Assembly (NCBI GenBank): GCA_009761415.1
Contig: QUOL01000003.1
Coordinates: 1,922,001 to 1,986,000 of the forward strand
DNA length: 64,000 nucleotides
Source: Sarcomyxa edulis
Lineage: Eukaryota; Basidiomycota; Agaricomycetes; Agaricales; Mycenaceae
Direction of reading: 5' to 3'
Shown piece by piece: positions 48,347 through 60,300 of the stretch (position 1 is its first letter; each line of letters opens with the position of its first letter). The notes beneath the pieces are model-generated. The model made no database searches, was not told where the DNA came from, and worked only from the letters and a program-made list of their open reading frames with translations. A program made the position numbers and the translations under genes.

Positions 48347-49135
48347 TCACAAGGTGAGGTTGATGGGAGTGCATCCCAAGGCAACCACCCCGTTCTGCAC
48401 GAGTAATGTGAGTAAAGAAGCATTGCATATGCGGAAGGAGAACGTACGAAGCTGTTGTTTGAGCAGCAGACGGGTTGTTGCGTGCAACCGTTCCCGGAGA
48501 TTCCGAGGATGTTGATGGGGGTGCATGTCAATCCGACAGGCGCATCGAGTCCGAGAGTACCGAGGAGACCAAGGAGACCAAGGAGACTGGCAGCTCCAGG
48601 GGAGCTTGCCTATGAATCAAGTACGCGTTAGTGGTGTGCGGAGATGACATGTATGCGCGAAAGAAGGCACTTACAGATTGGACAGAGTCGCAGCACTGCA
48701 TGTCTCCGGTGTTGCATTGCGACGCAGGGATAGTCTGAGTGGGGCCAGCCTGTACCAAAACCGGTGAGCCAAAAGAATGAACGGATTCGAAACCGGACTT
48801 ACGGCGGTGACAGTTACAGTAGAAGCGCCAGCAGGAATGGAATGAGGGGCAGTGGTAGGAAGAGCAGGAGCAGTGGTAGTTGGGAAGGCAGTAGGGGCAA
48901 CAGTGGTAGGGATACCAGTAGCAGGGCCTCCGAGAGTGAGAGTGACGGTGGCGAAGATGGTGGTGGTAAAGGAGGGGTCGTGCGCGGTGACGGTGGAGAC
49001 GATGTTGAGGGTGTCTGTGACGGTGGAGAGAATAGTGCTAGTTACAGTAGCGGGCTCAGTGTACGAGCAGCCAGGTAAAGCTTTCGCCAACAATGGCAGA
49101 ACGAAAAGAACGAGAGCGGTTGCACGAGCGAACAT
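48347..49135 (-). CDS. Class I hydrophobin with Thr-rich N-terminal extension
   Basis: Hydrophobins are secreted amphipathic proteins that self-assemble at air-water interfaces and coat hyphae and spores. Four exons join in phase: 49135-48803, 48749-48675, 48609-48448 and 48394-48347, giving 205 residues. A signal peptide (ARATALVLFVLPLLAKALPG) precedes about 90 residues of Thr/Val/Ala-rich repeats. The hydrophobin core then begins at C123. The spacing is C-6-CC-33-C-12-C-5-CC-12-C-7, exactly the basidiomycete class I pattern, with QCNTGDMQCC, LTCTPINILG, NGCTQQPVCCSNNSF and ALGCTPINL. Typical hydrophobins are about 100-120 residues, so the Thr-rich arm is unusual. It may be O-glycosylated and wall-embedded. 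Confidence 0.93.
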
Positions 49136-49797
49136 GTTGAAGATGTAAAAGAGAGTGGATGATATCGTTGGAAGAGCGATTGTCTGGGGAAAGATGGGGG
49201 GAAATGAGCAGACTTTATAGGAAAACGGAGCAGGTGAGATGTGGCGCGGAATGGGGCGTCATCGACGTCGGTCGACGTATGTGTGCGGGGTCAGCTGAGT
49301 GTCACAAAACATCACACACCGAGGAGGACTGTGGCGACTGCAATGCGAGGATGTGCTAGTACCTTGCTAGTACCCATAAGCTTGGAGTCAGAACCAGTTC
49401 CTAGTCAAGATCAAGTCAGGATTCTATAGCAGAAAGACATCTTTCGCAGCCTAGATTGAACCGAGACGCGGAAGCCATTGTCAAGCTAAACTGACCAGCG
49501 TTAGAACTTGCCATTTTAAAAGAAAAGAAGAAAAAGGAAGCCACCCGGCGGTACCGGCCTTCGTTAAGATGCATGTTAAGCTATTAGATGCGCAGTGGCG
49601 TTAACCTTCACCGAGGAACGTCACGTCGATCCGAGTTTGATCCGAACAGAATGACTTTCGGCGCGTCTAGCCACGACGTGGGAACGTTTATGGAGCAGTC
49701 TAGTCGTAGGTATACATCTAGAGAGGCTGGGCAAGTAGAGAGTATATTGATCTTATTCGTATACGGATAACAGTCGTACTGGATTCAGACTCCCATT
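49136..49797. other. Hydrophobin promoter and DJ-1 3' region
   Basis: A minus-strand TATAAA (49214-49219) lies about 80 bp upstream of the hydrophobin ATG. No gene is seen in the remainder. Confidence 0.45.
49214..49219 (-). promoter_or_regulatory. TATA box of the hydrophobin gene
   Basis: Minus-strand TATAAA lies about 80 bp upstream of ATG 49135, a usual distance for a highly expressed fungal gene. Confidence 0.5.
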
Positions 49798-50919
49798 CTA
49801 CTTTTTCAATGCTTTGAGGAGGGCCTCACCCACAGCGTGAGCTGAACCAGGGTTCTGCCCGGTAATGAGATTGCCATCCACAACGACGTACGACTGTACA
49901 TATATCAAGAAAATGTCAGTAAGATTGTTGATGGTAATTGACGCGAAGTTTCTCACCGCCCAAGGTTCCGAAGCTTTCTCGTATTTGCCGCCTAGAGCAC
50001 CGATTTTGTCTTCGAGCAGAAAGGGGATATCCTGTTGCCAGACAAGATATATAAGTTGATGTTGACCCAAGACCTGAAAGTTAAGAGTACGAACCTTGAC
50101 TTTCTGGACGATGTCTTCTTCGGCATTCGAGAAACCCGTGAAAGACTTGCCCGCGAAGATGGATTTTCCCGAGGCATCAGTGGCACCAGCAAGAGCTCTA
50201 CAAAAAAAACACCATCCTTGATCAGTCAACCGGCGAACTTTGCCCTCGGAGTCGAGCTTACGCAATTCCATGACAGACAGCAGATGTAGGTTTGCCCGCT
50301 CTATAGAACTGATGAATATGAGAATCAGTAATCAAGATGATATGTAGCCTAGTAGGCGAAGAGAAAACTCACATCAGACGCGAGTTTGACGTTGACAGGG
50401 TCAAAGGGGAGGTCAATAACAGGTCCATGGCCCCCTACGTAGAATACAGCATCACTGGAATCATTTTTATCAACGTTTATCCACGCAGGAACGCAAAGCA
50501 GACTCAACAAACTCACTAGTCTTTCGCGTTGACAGTAGATAACTTTTTCGTTTTGGCGAGTTTGGCTTTGACTGTGGGGTCTTCGAGAAACTTGGGAACA
50601 TCGTCTGGGGCCATCTAGGTAACGTAATGAGTTACATCGCTTTTCCGACATTGCAATATCACTCACAGCTACGCTCCCTTCGTCAATCGGAGGAAGGCCA
50701 CCTGCAGGTGAGGCGAAATCGATGGAAAAGTGGGGTGCTAAAACATAGTAAGGATGAGCGGCTTCAGGTAAGAACCATCCCTATGATAAAAAGGAGTAGT
50801 TTTGAGAAAACAAGTCAGCGTCCACGACGTCCTCTCTCGGAATCAACGCTATTACTCACGGTTTGGGCTCCGGTCAAGGTCTTGTTGGCAGACGTGAAAA
50901 CGAAAAGGATGGAAGGCAT
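49798..50919 (-). CDS. DJ-1/PfpI family protein (class I glutamine amidotransferase-like)
   Basis: This is an Hsp31-like member of the DJ-1/PfpI superfamily. Members act as glyoxalases, chaperones or deglycases in stress, and the activity here is unproven. Eight exons join in phase: 50919-50860, 50780-50667, 50614-50517, 50454-50373, 50308-50262, 50197-50095, 50031-49957 and 49893-49798, giving 224 residues. The nucleophile elbow is PTSAVCHGIA with Cys130. An upstream acidic site lies in GGLPPIDEGSVA, and YDAVFYVGGHGPVIDLP and a C-terminal DGNLITGQNPGSAHAVGEAL complete the fold. A minus-strand ATATAA (50975-50980) about 55 bp upstream may be its TATA element. Confidence 0.92.
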
Positions 50920-51486
50920 TTTGTGTTTGTGTTGGCGGGGATGATTGAGAAAAGTGAGACACTACTCACGCCTCTTATATCGTTCCATGTAGCCCCTATC
51001 ATGATTACTCAGTCAATATGTCCGAGTCGATCGACGCAGTGCAATGGTCGACTATCCCGGGCCCCTTGGAAATCGAAACTAATCCACCATCGTACGTGCG
51101 TTCGTTTCTTCGGGCTTCGGGCCAAAAACAAGAAGTAGCCGGGTCCAAAGAGCCGTCTAGCTATGGAGGCAATATGAAGGCGTGTTGTATGACGACGCGC
51201 GTCACGTTTTTCGATCGCGCACTTAGTCAGTCACGGGCCTCCTTGTCGGCTTCAAGTCATCGAAACCTAGTGGAAATGAGAAATCGGTAAGTCCTGTAGT
51301 AGTGGCAGCTGAGTGATACAGAAACAGAACACGCACCTTGACGAAACCAGCCGCTCCGCAGCGTAAAAATGAAGGACTTTCGAATAACGAAAAGATTGCT
51401 CAGCATCCAGGCTTCTCCGACTCGGAAAGTAAGTTCATGAAAATTCCGTGTTGATATGCCTGTCCAAAAAATAGAAATAAATGGTA
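50920..51486. other. Intergenic region
   Basis: This contains the DJ-1 family gene's promoter and the 3' end of the SDR gene. No other gene is seen. Confidence 0.45.
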
Positions 51487-52837
51487 TCAAATGTCTTTAA
51501 CCTGCTCCTCCATCCATGTCCAGAGCTCTTTTCCAAGGTCAGGATCGTCTGCCGCTTTCTCAGCTTCTCCCATGCGTGCCCAAGGAATCAAGTACTGGAT
51601 GATGAAGTAAATTTGAGCAGGGAACGACAAGTGATCTGAAATGGGTAACGAGGAGGGGAAATTGACTGACCTTTCCATTGAACTCAGCGCCCTCTTGAGA
51701 GGTTCCGGCCCATAACTGTGTGAGAGCACCGTATGAAGGTTCGTAGCAAATCTTGGTCTGAGTCCGGGTGTCATTAGTATGTAGCGTATAATAGCTATTG
51801 TACGATATCGCACCATGATGGCTCGTTGCCAAGATGACAGAGTTCGGTGAAGCTCCGAGTTGAGGCTTCCTGATGATAAATCAGTTGATGAGACTGATCC
51901 AATCAGGTCCTGCAGGACCAATGAACTTCTTACCGGGATGCAGAGAGGTAGATATGATGCCCTGGTTACCATATCGTCGAGCGAGCTCTTTCGCAAATAC
52001 AATGTTGCCCTGCACGAGGTCTGTAAGGAGTCTCAAGACTTACAAATTCAGATGCTACTCACAAACTTGCTCTGTGCGTACAAATTTACACTGTTCAATT
52101 TCCTTCTCGCTGGTCCATCTTTGAACGAGTGGAAATCGAGACGGGAGAAGAAATGATGCATCAAGGAGGCGGTGTTGACCACGCGGACTGTTTGATCCTT
52201 AGAGGTTGCGACGCCAGCGAGGAGTTTTGGGATGAGGAGTTTTGTGAAATAAAAGTGCCCTAAGACGTTGACTCCAAATTGGAGATCGTAGCCTTGAGCT
52301 GTTATTTCGTCCATTTCTGTATTGGCTAGACCTCTGTATCTTACACGTTAGTAAAATGAGTGGCCAAAGATGACAAGCCATGCTCACGCGTTATTGAACA
52401 AGATGTGCAGTTCTTTCTCTTTGCTAACATATAGTTCCAATCGATCAGGAAGTCTTATCTTGTATACATCACACACCTCTGGAACTCTTCAGCGGCAGAC
52501 TTCACGCTCCTCAGGTCTGCCAGATCCATTTGCAGGAATATCGCCTCATTTCCAGTCTCGTCCTGTAATTCCTTGATAGCCGCCTCGCATTTCTGTTTAT
52601 TCCGACCTGCGATGTAGACTTTTGCACCATGTGCTAAGAGAGCCTGGTATCAAACACGAATCAGTATCATCTCCCATTGGAACAATTAGGAGTACGTACT
52701 CTCGCTGTCTCCTTCCCCACACCGGTATTTGCTCCGGTTACGATAACGACTTTTCCAGTGAGGTCCGGTATATCGTTAACCGTAAACTCAGATGTTGGGG
52801 GAAATGATTGAGATATCAAGGATTGGATCAACCCCAT
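51487..52837 (-). CDS. Short-chain dehydrogenase/reductase (retinol-dehydrogenase-like)
   Basis: This is an NAD(P)-dependent oxidoreductase of the classical SDR fold, close to the retinol dehydrogenase/WW-oxidoreductase type. Eight exons join in phase: 52837-52700, 52643-52477, 52423-52388, 52333-52063, 52009-51934, 51869-51814, 51757-51671 and 51594-51487, giving 312 residues. The cofactor motif is [16 protein letters not shown] (G35, G39, G41). Further marks are [26 protein letters not shown], the Ser in [11 protein letters not shown] and the catalytic Y199-x3-K203 in LYAQSKF, then TSLHPGSLNS. The catalytic set looks complete. The substrate is unknown; the nearby P450 and transporter do not establish a pathway. 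Confidence 0.92.
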
Positions 52838-53410
52838 TGAAAGTGAAAAGACTGGTAAGAAATCTTGGGGTGAAGAATAGTGAGATTTGGGGTGAGCATT
52901 TGTGAAATCTGAATCGAGCAGCGCACCGTGTCAGAGCATGCCGGTTCACGTACGCGTCGTGTTACTGTGACGCTGTGATTTGACGTGACTTCATTTTGCG
53001 AATCGGCAAATCCCGCGGACTGACCGTCACAGACTCTGGTCTTCCTACTACTACATACCTCTTTTCCGTGCAAGGTTGCAATTCACAGTGCTATATTGTT
53101 TTCGGTTTTTTTTAATTCTCCTCAGTCTTCATACCTTTTCGGGTTGTTTTCGGACAGTAAACGCCACACCGGGTCCTAATTTTGCCTTATCTCGGCTTGG
53201 ATGGCCAGCATGGCTCGTCCCGGGAGCAATATCCATACCAAGGAGGATAATCTAGAACAACACATGCGGGCCACACCGTCAATCACATGAAGACTACAAT
53301 TTCAAGATGTGTACGATCTTTTCTAGGCTTGTACTAGATATTGACTGGAATTGGATGACATGGTTTCTTTGGTTCAGTGTGTGGAAAAGCCGTCGTTGCA
53401 TCTAACACTC
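52838..53410. other. Divergent intergenic region between SDR and ABC transporter
   Basis: This 573 bp spacer separates the divergent starts of the SDR and the ABC transporter and should hold both promoters. No TATA box is obvious. Confidence 0.4.
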
Positions 53411-56400
53411 ATGTCTGAGAGCGTGAAAGCACAAGACAAGGACGGCCCAGAGACCGTCAATCCATCTCCTTTACCTCGCACTGAAAGCCTCGACCAACGC
53501 GCGGAGAATGGACCCACCAACGTGGATCCTACCCCCAAACCTACCAATTTTTTAGACGTGGTCGGTGGCCAGGATATACAGCATGCTTTGACATCGGACC
53601 AGCCTACGCAAATGGATTCTCCTCGCAATGCCCCATCACCTCGAAAATGGAACTCATCTGTTTCTTCTACCTCACCGAGTACGATGTTGTCCCCTGGTGA
53701 TGGACCGTTTGATCTCGAGAAAACCGCACATATTGTCGTTCGAAAGTGGGTTCCCTTCCCCAAAAGTCTCTCATTCATTGTCTCATATGTTCTTGCACAC
53801 TATGAATCAGACGCGATGCGGGCCACCTCAAAACACGAGAGCTTGGTGTATCCTTTGAAGATCTCCATGTGATTGGCGTGGGCGCTTCAGTATCTTATCA
53901 ACCGACGTTCAGCTCCGTCATTAACCCCACCCATCTAATCGAGGCACTTCAGGACTGGCGACATCCACCGCTTCGAGATATCATATCTGGGTTTGAAGGT
54001 GTTGTCAGACCAGGAGAGATGTTGCGTAAGCTCGTTTTCTTTCTCGACGGACTAGACTCTGACCGTTCCCAAAATTTTGTTCATATAGTTGTTTTAGGAG
54101 CACCTGGTAGCGGGTGTAGCACTCTTCTTAAGGTCTTAGCAAATCAACGAGCCAAATACCACAGCATCGAAGGAGAAGTCAACTACGACTCCCTGACTCC
54201 TGATGTTGTGGCAAAGCACTATAGAGGAGATGTACAGTATGTCCCCGAAGACGATGTGCACTTCCCTACCTTGACGGTTCAACAAGTAAGGCATTTTTAG
54301 ATGGGATAATCATCTTAACTGACTTCGTCGCAGACAATTTTATTTGCGGCCAAGACTCGGGCACCTCGGAATGCCTACACTACAACACTGATAGGCAGAT
54401 CCAGGAAGGTTTACACCATGCTTATGACGGACATTCTGACTACACTCTTTGGATTAAAGCACGCTAGGAACACCCCCGTGGGTGATGCTTCTATCAGAGG
54501 AGTCTCCGGTGGCGAAAAGAAAAGAGTATCCATCGCAGAAGCTTTAGCCTGCCGTGGCCGTATCGGAGCTTGGGACAAGTGCGTATTTCCAGTTTGTCGT
54601 TTCTGTCTAATTGAGTCTGACCCATCGGCTCTGAAGTTCCACTCGCGGCCTCGATGCCTCCACGGCCCTCGAATTTGTTCAGGCGCTACAAACTGCGACA
54701 GATACATTCAAATTCACATCAATCGTATCATTGCACCAAGCGGGTGAATCTCTCTATAAACTTTTCAACAAAGTCTGCGTCATCTACGAAGGCAAGATGG
54801 CATATTTCGGTCCAGCGAATCAGGCCCGACAATACTTTATCGATATGGGATACGAACCTGCTAATAGGCAGACCACTGCAGATTTCTTGGTTACAGTGAC
54901 TGATCCTAATGGACGTATCCCATGTGCGGGAGTTGAACCGGGATCCATTCCTCGTTCTGCCTCTGAATTTGCGGAGTATTTCAAAATTTCCGATCTGGGC
55001 AAGGCGAATCGAAAAGATATTGATTCTTACCGCTCGGAATTTGTTGGTGTTCCACAACGTGCTTCTGCTTACATGGAGAGTGCTCGAGAAGAGCAGGCCA
55101 AACTAGCAAACAAGGGTACGTCACGTTCTCTATTTTGAATGTTCGGACCGCTGAATCATTTCATTAGGGTCACCATATGCGACTTCAATTACCATGCAAG
55201 TCAAGGCTGTAATGACACGAAGGGTTCAAATTCTTAAGGGCAACTATATGGTGCCGCTCACTAATCTAGGGTCAGCCCATCGATGTCAATTCATACATCG
55301 TTAAACTCACTGTCTCGCTTTCTGTCCCAGAATTTATATATTCCAAGCTATCATCATGGGCACAATCTTCTTGAGGACTCCCGAATCTACCTCGGCATAT
55401 TTCTCTCGTGGAGGTGTTCTCTTCTTGTGAGTTGTGTTTGATACACATCTGGCAATCTCGATTTCGCTAACGCATATCAGTTCTCTTTTATTCTGCGCCT
55501 TGAACACCATGGCCGAGATTCCTTCTTTGTATGCACAACATCCAATAGTTCTTCGTCACCAAAAGGCAGCACTTTATCACCCTTTCGTCGAAGCTCTCGC
55601 GATGACACTTGTAGATATTCCCATCACCTTTATCACTACAATTGTCTTTGGGACAATATTGTACACAGCGGTGCGCCTACAGGAGACAGGGGTGAGTCTA
55701 TCATTTTCTTTTTCATTCGCAATATCTGATTGTTTCCATCGAAGAGTCAATTCTTGTAAGTTTAGTGTTTCTCGTTGACAATCAATGTCTTATAACCCAT
55801 CTAGCGTGTTCTATCTCTTCTTATTCGTTATGGCGATCACAATGAAGGCTTGGTTCCGGATGATTGCCGCCACATTTAGCACGCAGGAGATGGCTCAGAC
55901 GGTGGCAGGTATCTCGCTACTTGCGCTAGCCATTTATACAGGTGTGCCGAACAATAGTCCTGCCTTAACATAACTCACGTCAACGTCAACCTCCAGGGTA
56001 TACGATTCCTAGGCCATCCATGATTGGGGCCCTGAGGTGGATCAGTTATATCAATGTATGATTTGAGTCTATCCTCGAGATCAAACCTGTACTCACCCTT
56101 CTCTGGGCAGCCTTTGCGATACGGATTCGAGGCCGTAATGACCAACGAGTTCCGCACTCTGAACGGAACATGTGCCAGCATGGTACCCAGAGGCCCTGGT
56201 TATGAAAATGTTTCCGTGACCAACCAAGTGTGCACCACGGTAGGGTCACTACCGGGTGAAGCTTATGTCTCTGGTCACCAATTTGTTAATCTGTCTTACG
56301 GGTTCTCGTGGTCACATACGTGGATGGTGAGCTTCACTATTTATTCAGTCGTATCTCTTGCATACTTATCTTCTTCTATAGAATTTTGGCATTGTTATGG

Positions 56401-56651
56401 CCTTTTGTGTCGCGTTCATCTTAGGACTTCTCATCGCCACAGAGTGCAATATTTCTTCAGCCGCTCAAACTACCGTGGTTCGCTTCAAACGAGGAACTGC
56501 ATCTCATATCATCAAGAAATTGACGTCAGCCACGGACGAAGAAAAACCAAGCCGGCAATCGACATCTCGGTGTAGCGCTCTCGGGATGAGACTACAAATA
56601 TTTATCGGTCCGAATCGTACAATATGGCTGGCGAGTCGAAGAGCGGTATAA
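53411..56651 (+). CDS. PDR-type ABC transporter, only the N-terminal half present
   Basis: Pleiotropic-drug-resistance ABCG pumps export lipophilic compounds at the plasma membrane and normally have two NBD-TMD halves (about 1450 aa). Thirteen exons join in phase: 53411-53745, 53811-54025, 54089-54285, 54334-54578, 54637-55115, 55168-55270, 55331-55426, 55481-55691, 55745-55755, 55805-55941, 55997-56055, 56111-56326 and 56382-56651, giving 857 residues. Visible are Walker A GAPGSGCST (about 187-195), signature VSGGEKKRVS (306-315), WDNSTRGLDAST, TMD1 (MAITMKAWFRMIAATFSTQE) and the Cys-containing loop before the last helix. After EEKPSRQSTS the frame runs into unrelated sequence and a stop. 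NBD2 and TMD2 are absent. An in-frame ATG at 53360 is an alternative start. It may be a broken gene or a half-size transporter. Confidence 0.85.
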
Positions 56652-56808
56652 TGGTGTGCCCGACTGGGCACTGAGTGATCAGATAAGAGAATATGAGAGG
56701 ATCGCGGATGCCAGGCAGGATCTAATGACTCCTGGCAGACGCGGAATGAATATCAAGAATGCCCCGTGCCCACTAGGATACTCTATCAGTAAAGATGAGA
56801 TGCTATGA
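56590..56808 (+). other. 72-codon open frame beyond the transporter break
   Basis: Overlapping the end of the transporter in another frame is a stop-to-stop frame that reads protein-like: WALSDQIREYERIADARQDL, then PGRRGMNIKNAPCPLGY. It is not part of a PDR transporter. It may be the 3' end of another gene brought next to the truncated pump by a rearrangement. I cannot name the family. Confidence 0.3.
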
Positions 56809-57348
56809 GCTGAATGGGGTGTTTTGAATGATATGGTAAAGATGATGATATTCTAAGATCTCGAAGGCACACTATCTACAGCCTGTGATCTAAACAGATG
56901 TAAACAACATAGCCACTCTTGGAAAAAGGAAACAAAAATATAGGTATGCCCTATTCAAGGGCTAGTAACTGAAGAGTCTATAAAGGTGAGGTAAACCCTA
57001 TCTGGGTATCCGTCACAAAGCCCCCCACTCTTGAGTTGCTAGCCAACTTTCGAGAGGAGTAGCTCCGAGACAGAGAAAACACAATAAACATATTAAAATG
57101 GATGGGAAGAAAGAAAAAGAGAGAAAGAAAAAGTTAAAAATTCGCACTGAGATTGTTCCAAGGTTCCCCTCTGGTCCACGTCTTTCCACTTCCAAGTCTA
57201 CGCCTCAGATCTCCATATCCCACTAGACGAGCATAGCCCGATATCGAGATCTTTGCCTCTTGCTAGTATTTACTTCCTCCACTCCTTGTCCAAGAACCAG
57301 GTGGACCTCGTGTGGTCCAAGGACTTGGAGAAGCATCTACTGCAATCT
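56809..57348. other. Spacer between transporter remnant and giant frame
   Basis: No gene is seen. Around 57020 a GCCCCCCACTCT sequence occurs that returns at 57469 inside the end of the giant frame. Confidence 0.4.
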
Positions 57349-60300
57349 CTAGAAGGTCCTACTCTTCCTCCGGGTAGTAGTACCTATACCCGGGTAGCCC
57401 CCCAGCAAAAAAGTCTCGGAAATTTTACTGCCTCCGAGCAGCCGAGGGAATGTGAAGTGGGTAGTAGCGCCCCCCACTCTCGAAAAGGCATTGAGAAACC
57501 GAAAGGTATTGTCGAGAGTGTCCCACGAATATCCAGGAAAATTCACTAGTAGAATTAGACAGGTACAGACTTGTGTCGCAGCTGTATGGTGTGACCAAAA
57601 TCTCACGCGGAAGGGAGCTGAGTTCCCCGCGTCGAGGACAAGTCTGGGAGAAAGCGATGTCAACAGATTCATGGCGGCACCATCACGTCCGGACTTGATG
57701 GTAGCGAGAAGCATCCTCGAGCACGTCCACTGTCTCGAGAAACTGACACCGCTATGCCGATAGTGCTGGGAGATTGATGTGCCCATGTCGTTCGTGCCAT
57801 GTGATTTGAACGACAGCCCAACATGAATGAACGGTGTGTTGAACGGGAAAAAAGGGGAGTCCGCGAGTTTCAAGAATTCAATGTTCGCATAAATCCAGTG
57901 AGGTTCCACAATGAGAAAATATCTTGGAAGCGGAACAAGTAGAGGTGATGAGAGAAAGAACCAGCGTAAGGATCCAATGGGTGGTTCACATCTGCTTATC
58001 AGCAAAGTCCAGGAAATCACTTCAAGCCGTGCACAGCTCCGAGGCAAGGGATTGAGTTTCAAGCGGGAGGACGATGAGGACGAACATAACAATGATCCGG
58101 CTTCCGCGAGTCTAAAGACGTGCCCGACGCTGCGAAGATGATGAGTATAAACTTCTCTTACTAGGTGCTTGACACCACCGTCCCCTAACCCAGCCAGTTC
58201 TGGACTCCTTCCGAGCAGGGTCTCTAAGTCTTTCAGGTTCGGCAACGTCAAAGCTCGAAATTTGTCGTTGAGCTGCCGTTTGATTCTTGCCGTCACACTC
58301 GCCCCCCAACCTTGTCGCGATTGATGCATCACATCGTATAAACTCAGTTGATGTGGTGCAAGAGTCAGAGCCGCGTACGAAGGAGATAGCATCTGGACAA
58401 GATCGAGGAAAACGGGTAGACTAACGACAGTCCAGAGCGGGGGCGGTGAAATTCCGTTGTAGCTGAAATTCAAGCTGACTACCTCAGCATCCGTATCGAG
58501 TGTAGACGGCGATGACGCTAGATCTAAATCGACGACGTGATCCTCCTCTCCCGATCTCTCGGATTCCAATCCCATTGAGAACGCCTTAGGGAGACGGAAA
58601 TCTCCCAGTACGTCGACCAAGATTAGCTGTCCACAGTCTGGCAATCTTGACAACGAAGAAGTTGCAAAAGTCTTCGACAGTGACGATAAACTGCGAGAGA
58701 CTTCAAATTTTGGCGCCCCGGATGTACGGAGTCCGTTCGACGGGTGAGTGCATTCTCGCTGCATGTCCAGAAGCTTGGTGCTATACCTGGCGAGTTGCTC
58801 CTTGCCGGGTATGGCGCATTCATGAGCAGGAGATAGAGTGGTGAAGGTGATGGCCAACATCGTGGAATGCAATTGCGGTCTGGGATCTAGAAGAGGCGGT
58901 CTGACGGGATAAAACTCACGTGTCATATCGTTATTATCGGACCTGGTAACAAAGACGTATATGTTATCGATGCCTTGGATAATTGAAGTGACTAGTGCCC
59001 AGAGATACGAAAAGTCAGGTGCAGTTGATTGACTTGACATCCTATCGACGCCATCTGGCCCCAATCGGCCTTGCAGGAGGCGGGTAGAGCTTGCTCGTAA
59101 GTTTCGGATCTCTACTCGCATTGGGGAGCACAAGAGGCCAAGCTTTAGGCTGTCGACGTGGTTTCCAGCGACGGGGTAACCTCCTTCCAGGGACTTGCCG
59201 TTATGAGACGCACTAACAGATTCTCGAACGTCACCAAACTCGAAGCAGAAGGCAGGCTGCGCGTTCGAATTTAAACGTAGGAGAGTGAAGACCAACATCC
59301 ATTCATATCTGTCATGTAGCCGTCCTGACATCCAACCCGAGGCGACCCAAAGTGGTCGGAGAGTCCTCGAATGAAGTCCATGTTCAGTGGCTGTGATCAA
59401 ATCAACCGACTTCACGTCCGATGACGCTGCGTATGAGCTGAGACGATTGAGCTGATGCCGATTTATTGAGGTCGACGATAATTCCCGACGCCGGTGTCGT
59501 GAATTCGGGAGAGAAGAATGAATCCACCCGACGTAACGGACGTCGAGTCGAGCATGTCTCAAACAGAGCTCCGTCTTGAGAAGATCGCAAGAGCAATCCT
59601 CGTTGATCGATAATCCCACTACATTTTGCCGTGTTTTCAAAGCAATGACGAACTTCCTGATTGACTTTGAAGCCAAGAACGATACTGCGTTATTCAACGC
59701 ATGGAGTCCTGCCACATAGCACGCCCCCCACCAAATTAACGATCGATACACCATCGAGCGTGCCGTTTGGTTCGGGACATCGTTATGAGATCTCGATAAG
59801 CCTGATTCTCCTGATGAGGAAGCCAACGTCGTCAAAGTTGAGGGAGACAGATGGCCGAACACAATTTGACTTGGAGGAAATTGGATAATATGGTTTTCCG
59901 GAGAATACGGAGGTGACACCGATTCAGACAAGGAAAGCGATACCATACTGAGGTCCCATTCCGGTGCTTTACCTACCAGGCAATCCGTGGATACATTGGA
60001 CCCTCTCACGTTGACCCGGAAGGAGTCTTGCTGCGATGTATCTACGCGAAGAAGAAAGTTCAATGATCGAATCAACAGTCGCGGTCCTGGATCCAATAGA
60101 ATGCTCCTCGCCACCGGATACTTGGTACCGTACCAGACCGGTTTGTCCGTGTCCGATACGGCGCGTCCACGAGCAGGGGCAAGCAGGTTAATCCTTGAAT
60201 GATGTCCTGCTCGCTGTAAGGACTCAAGCAAGGAGAGGCGAGACTCAAGACACGTTGAGGAACGCAATTCCGACCTATCGTACCCATGAACCAATACATA

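Noticed and set aside
48671..49135. Unspliced 154-codon version of the hydrophobin
   Set aside because: It reads through an intron and loses the cysteines of the hydrophobin core, while the spliced model restores exact class I spacing.
10206..56651. A single terpene/P450/SDR/ABC biosynthetic gene cluster
   Set aside because: The candidate genes are spread over 46 kb and separated by GWT1, REI1, RAX2 and others, so clustering is not supported.
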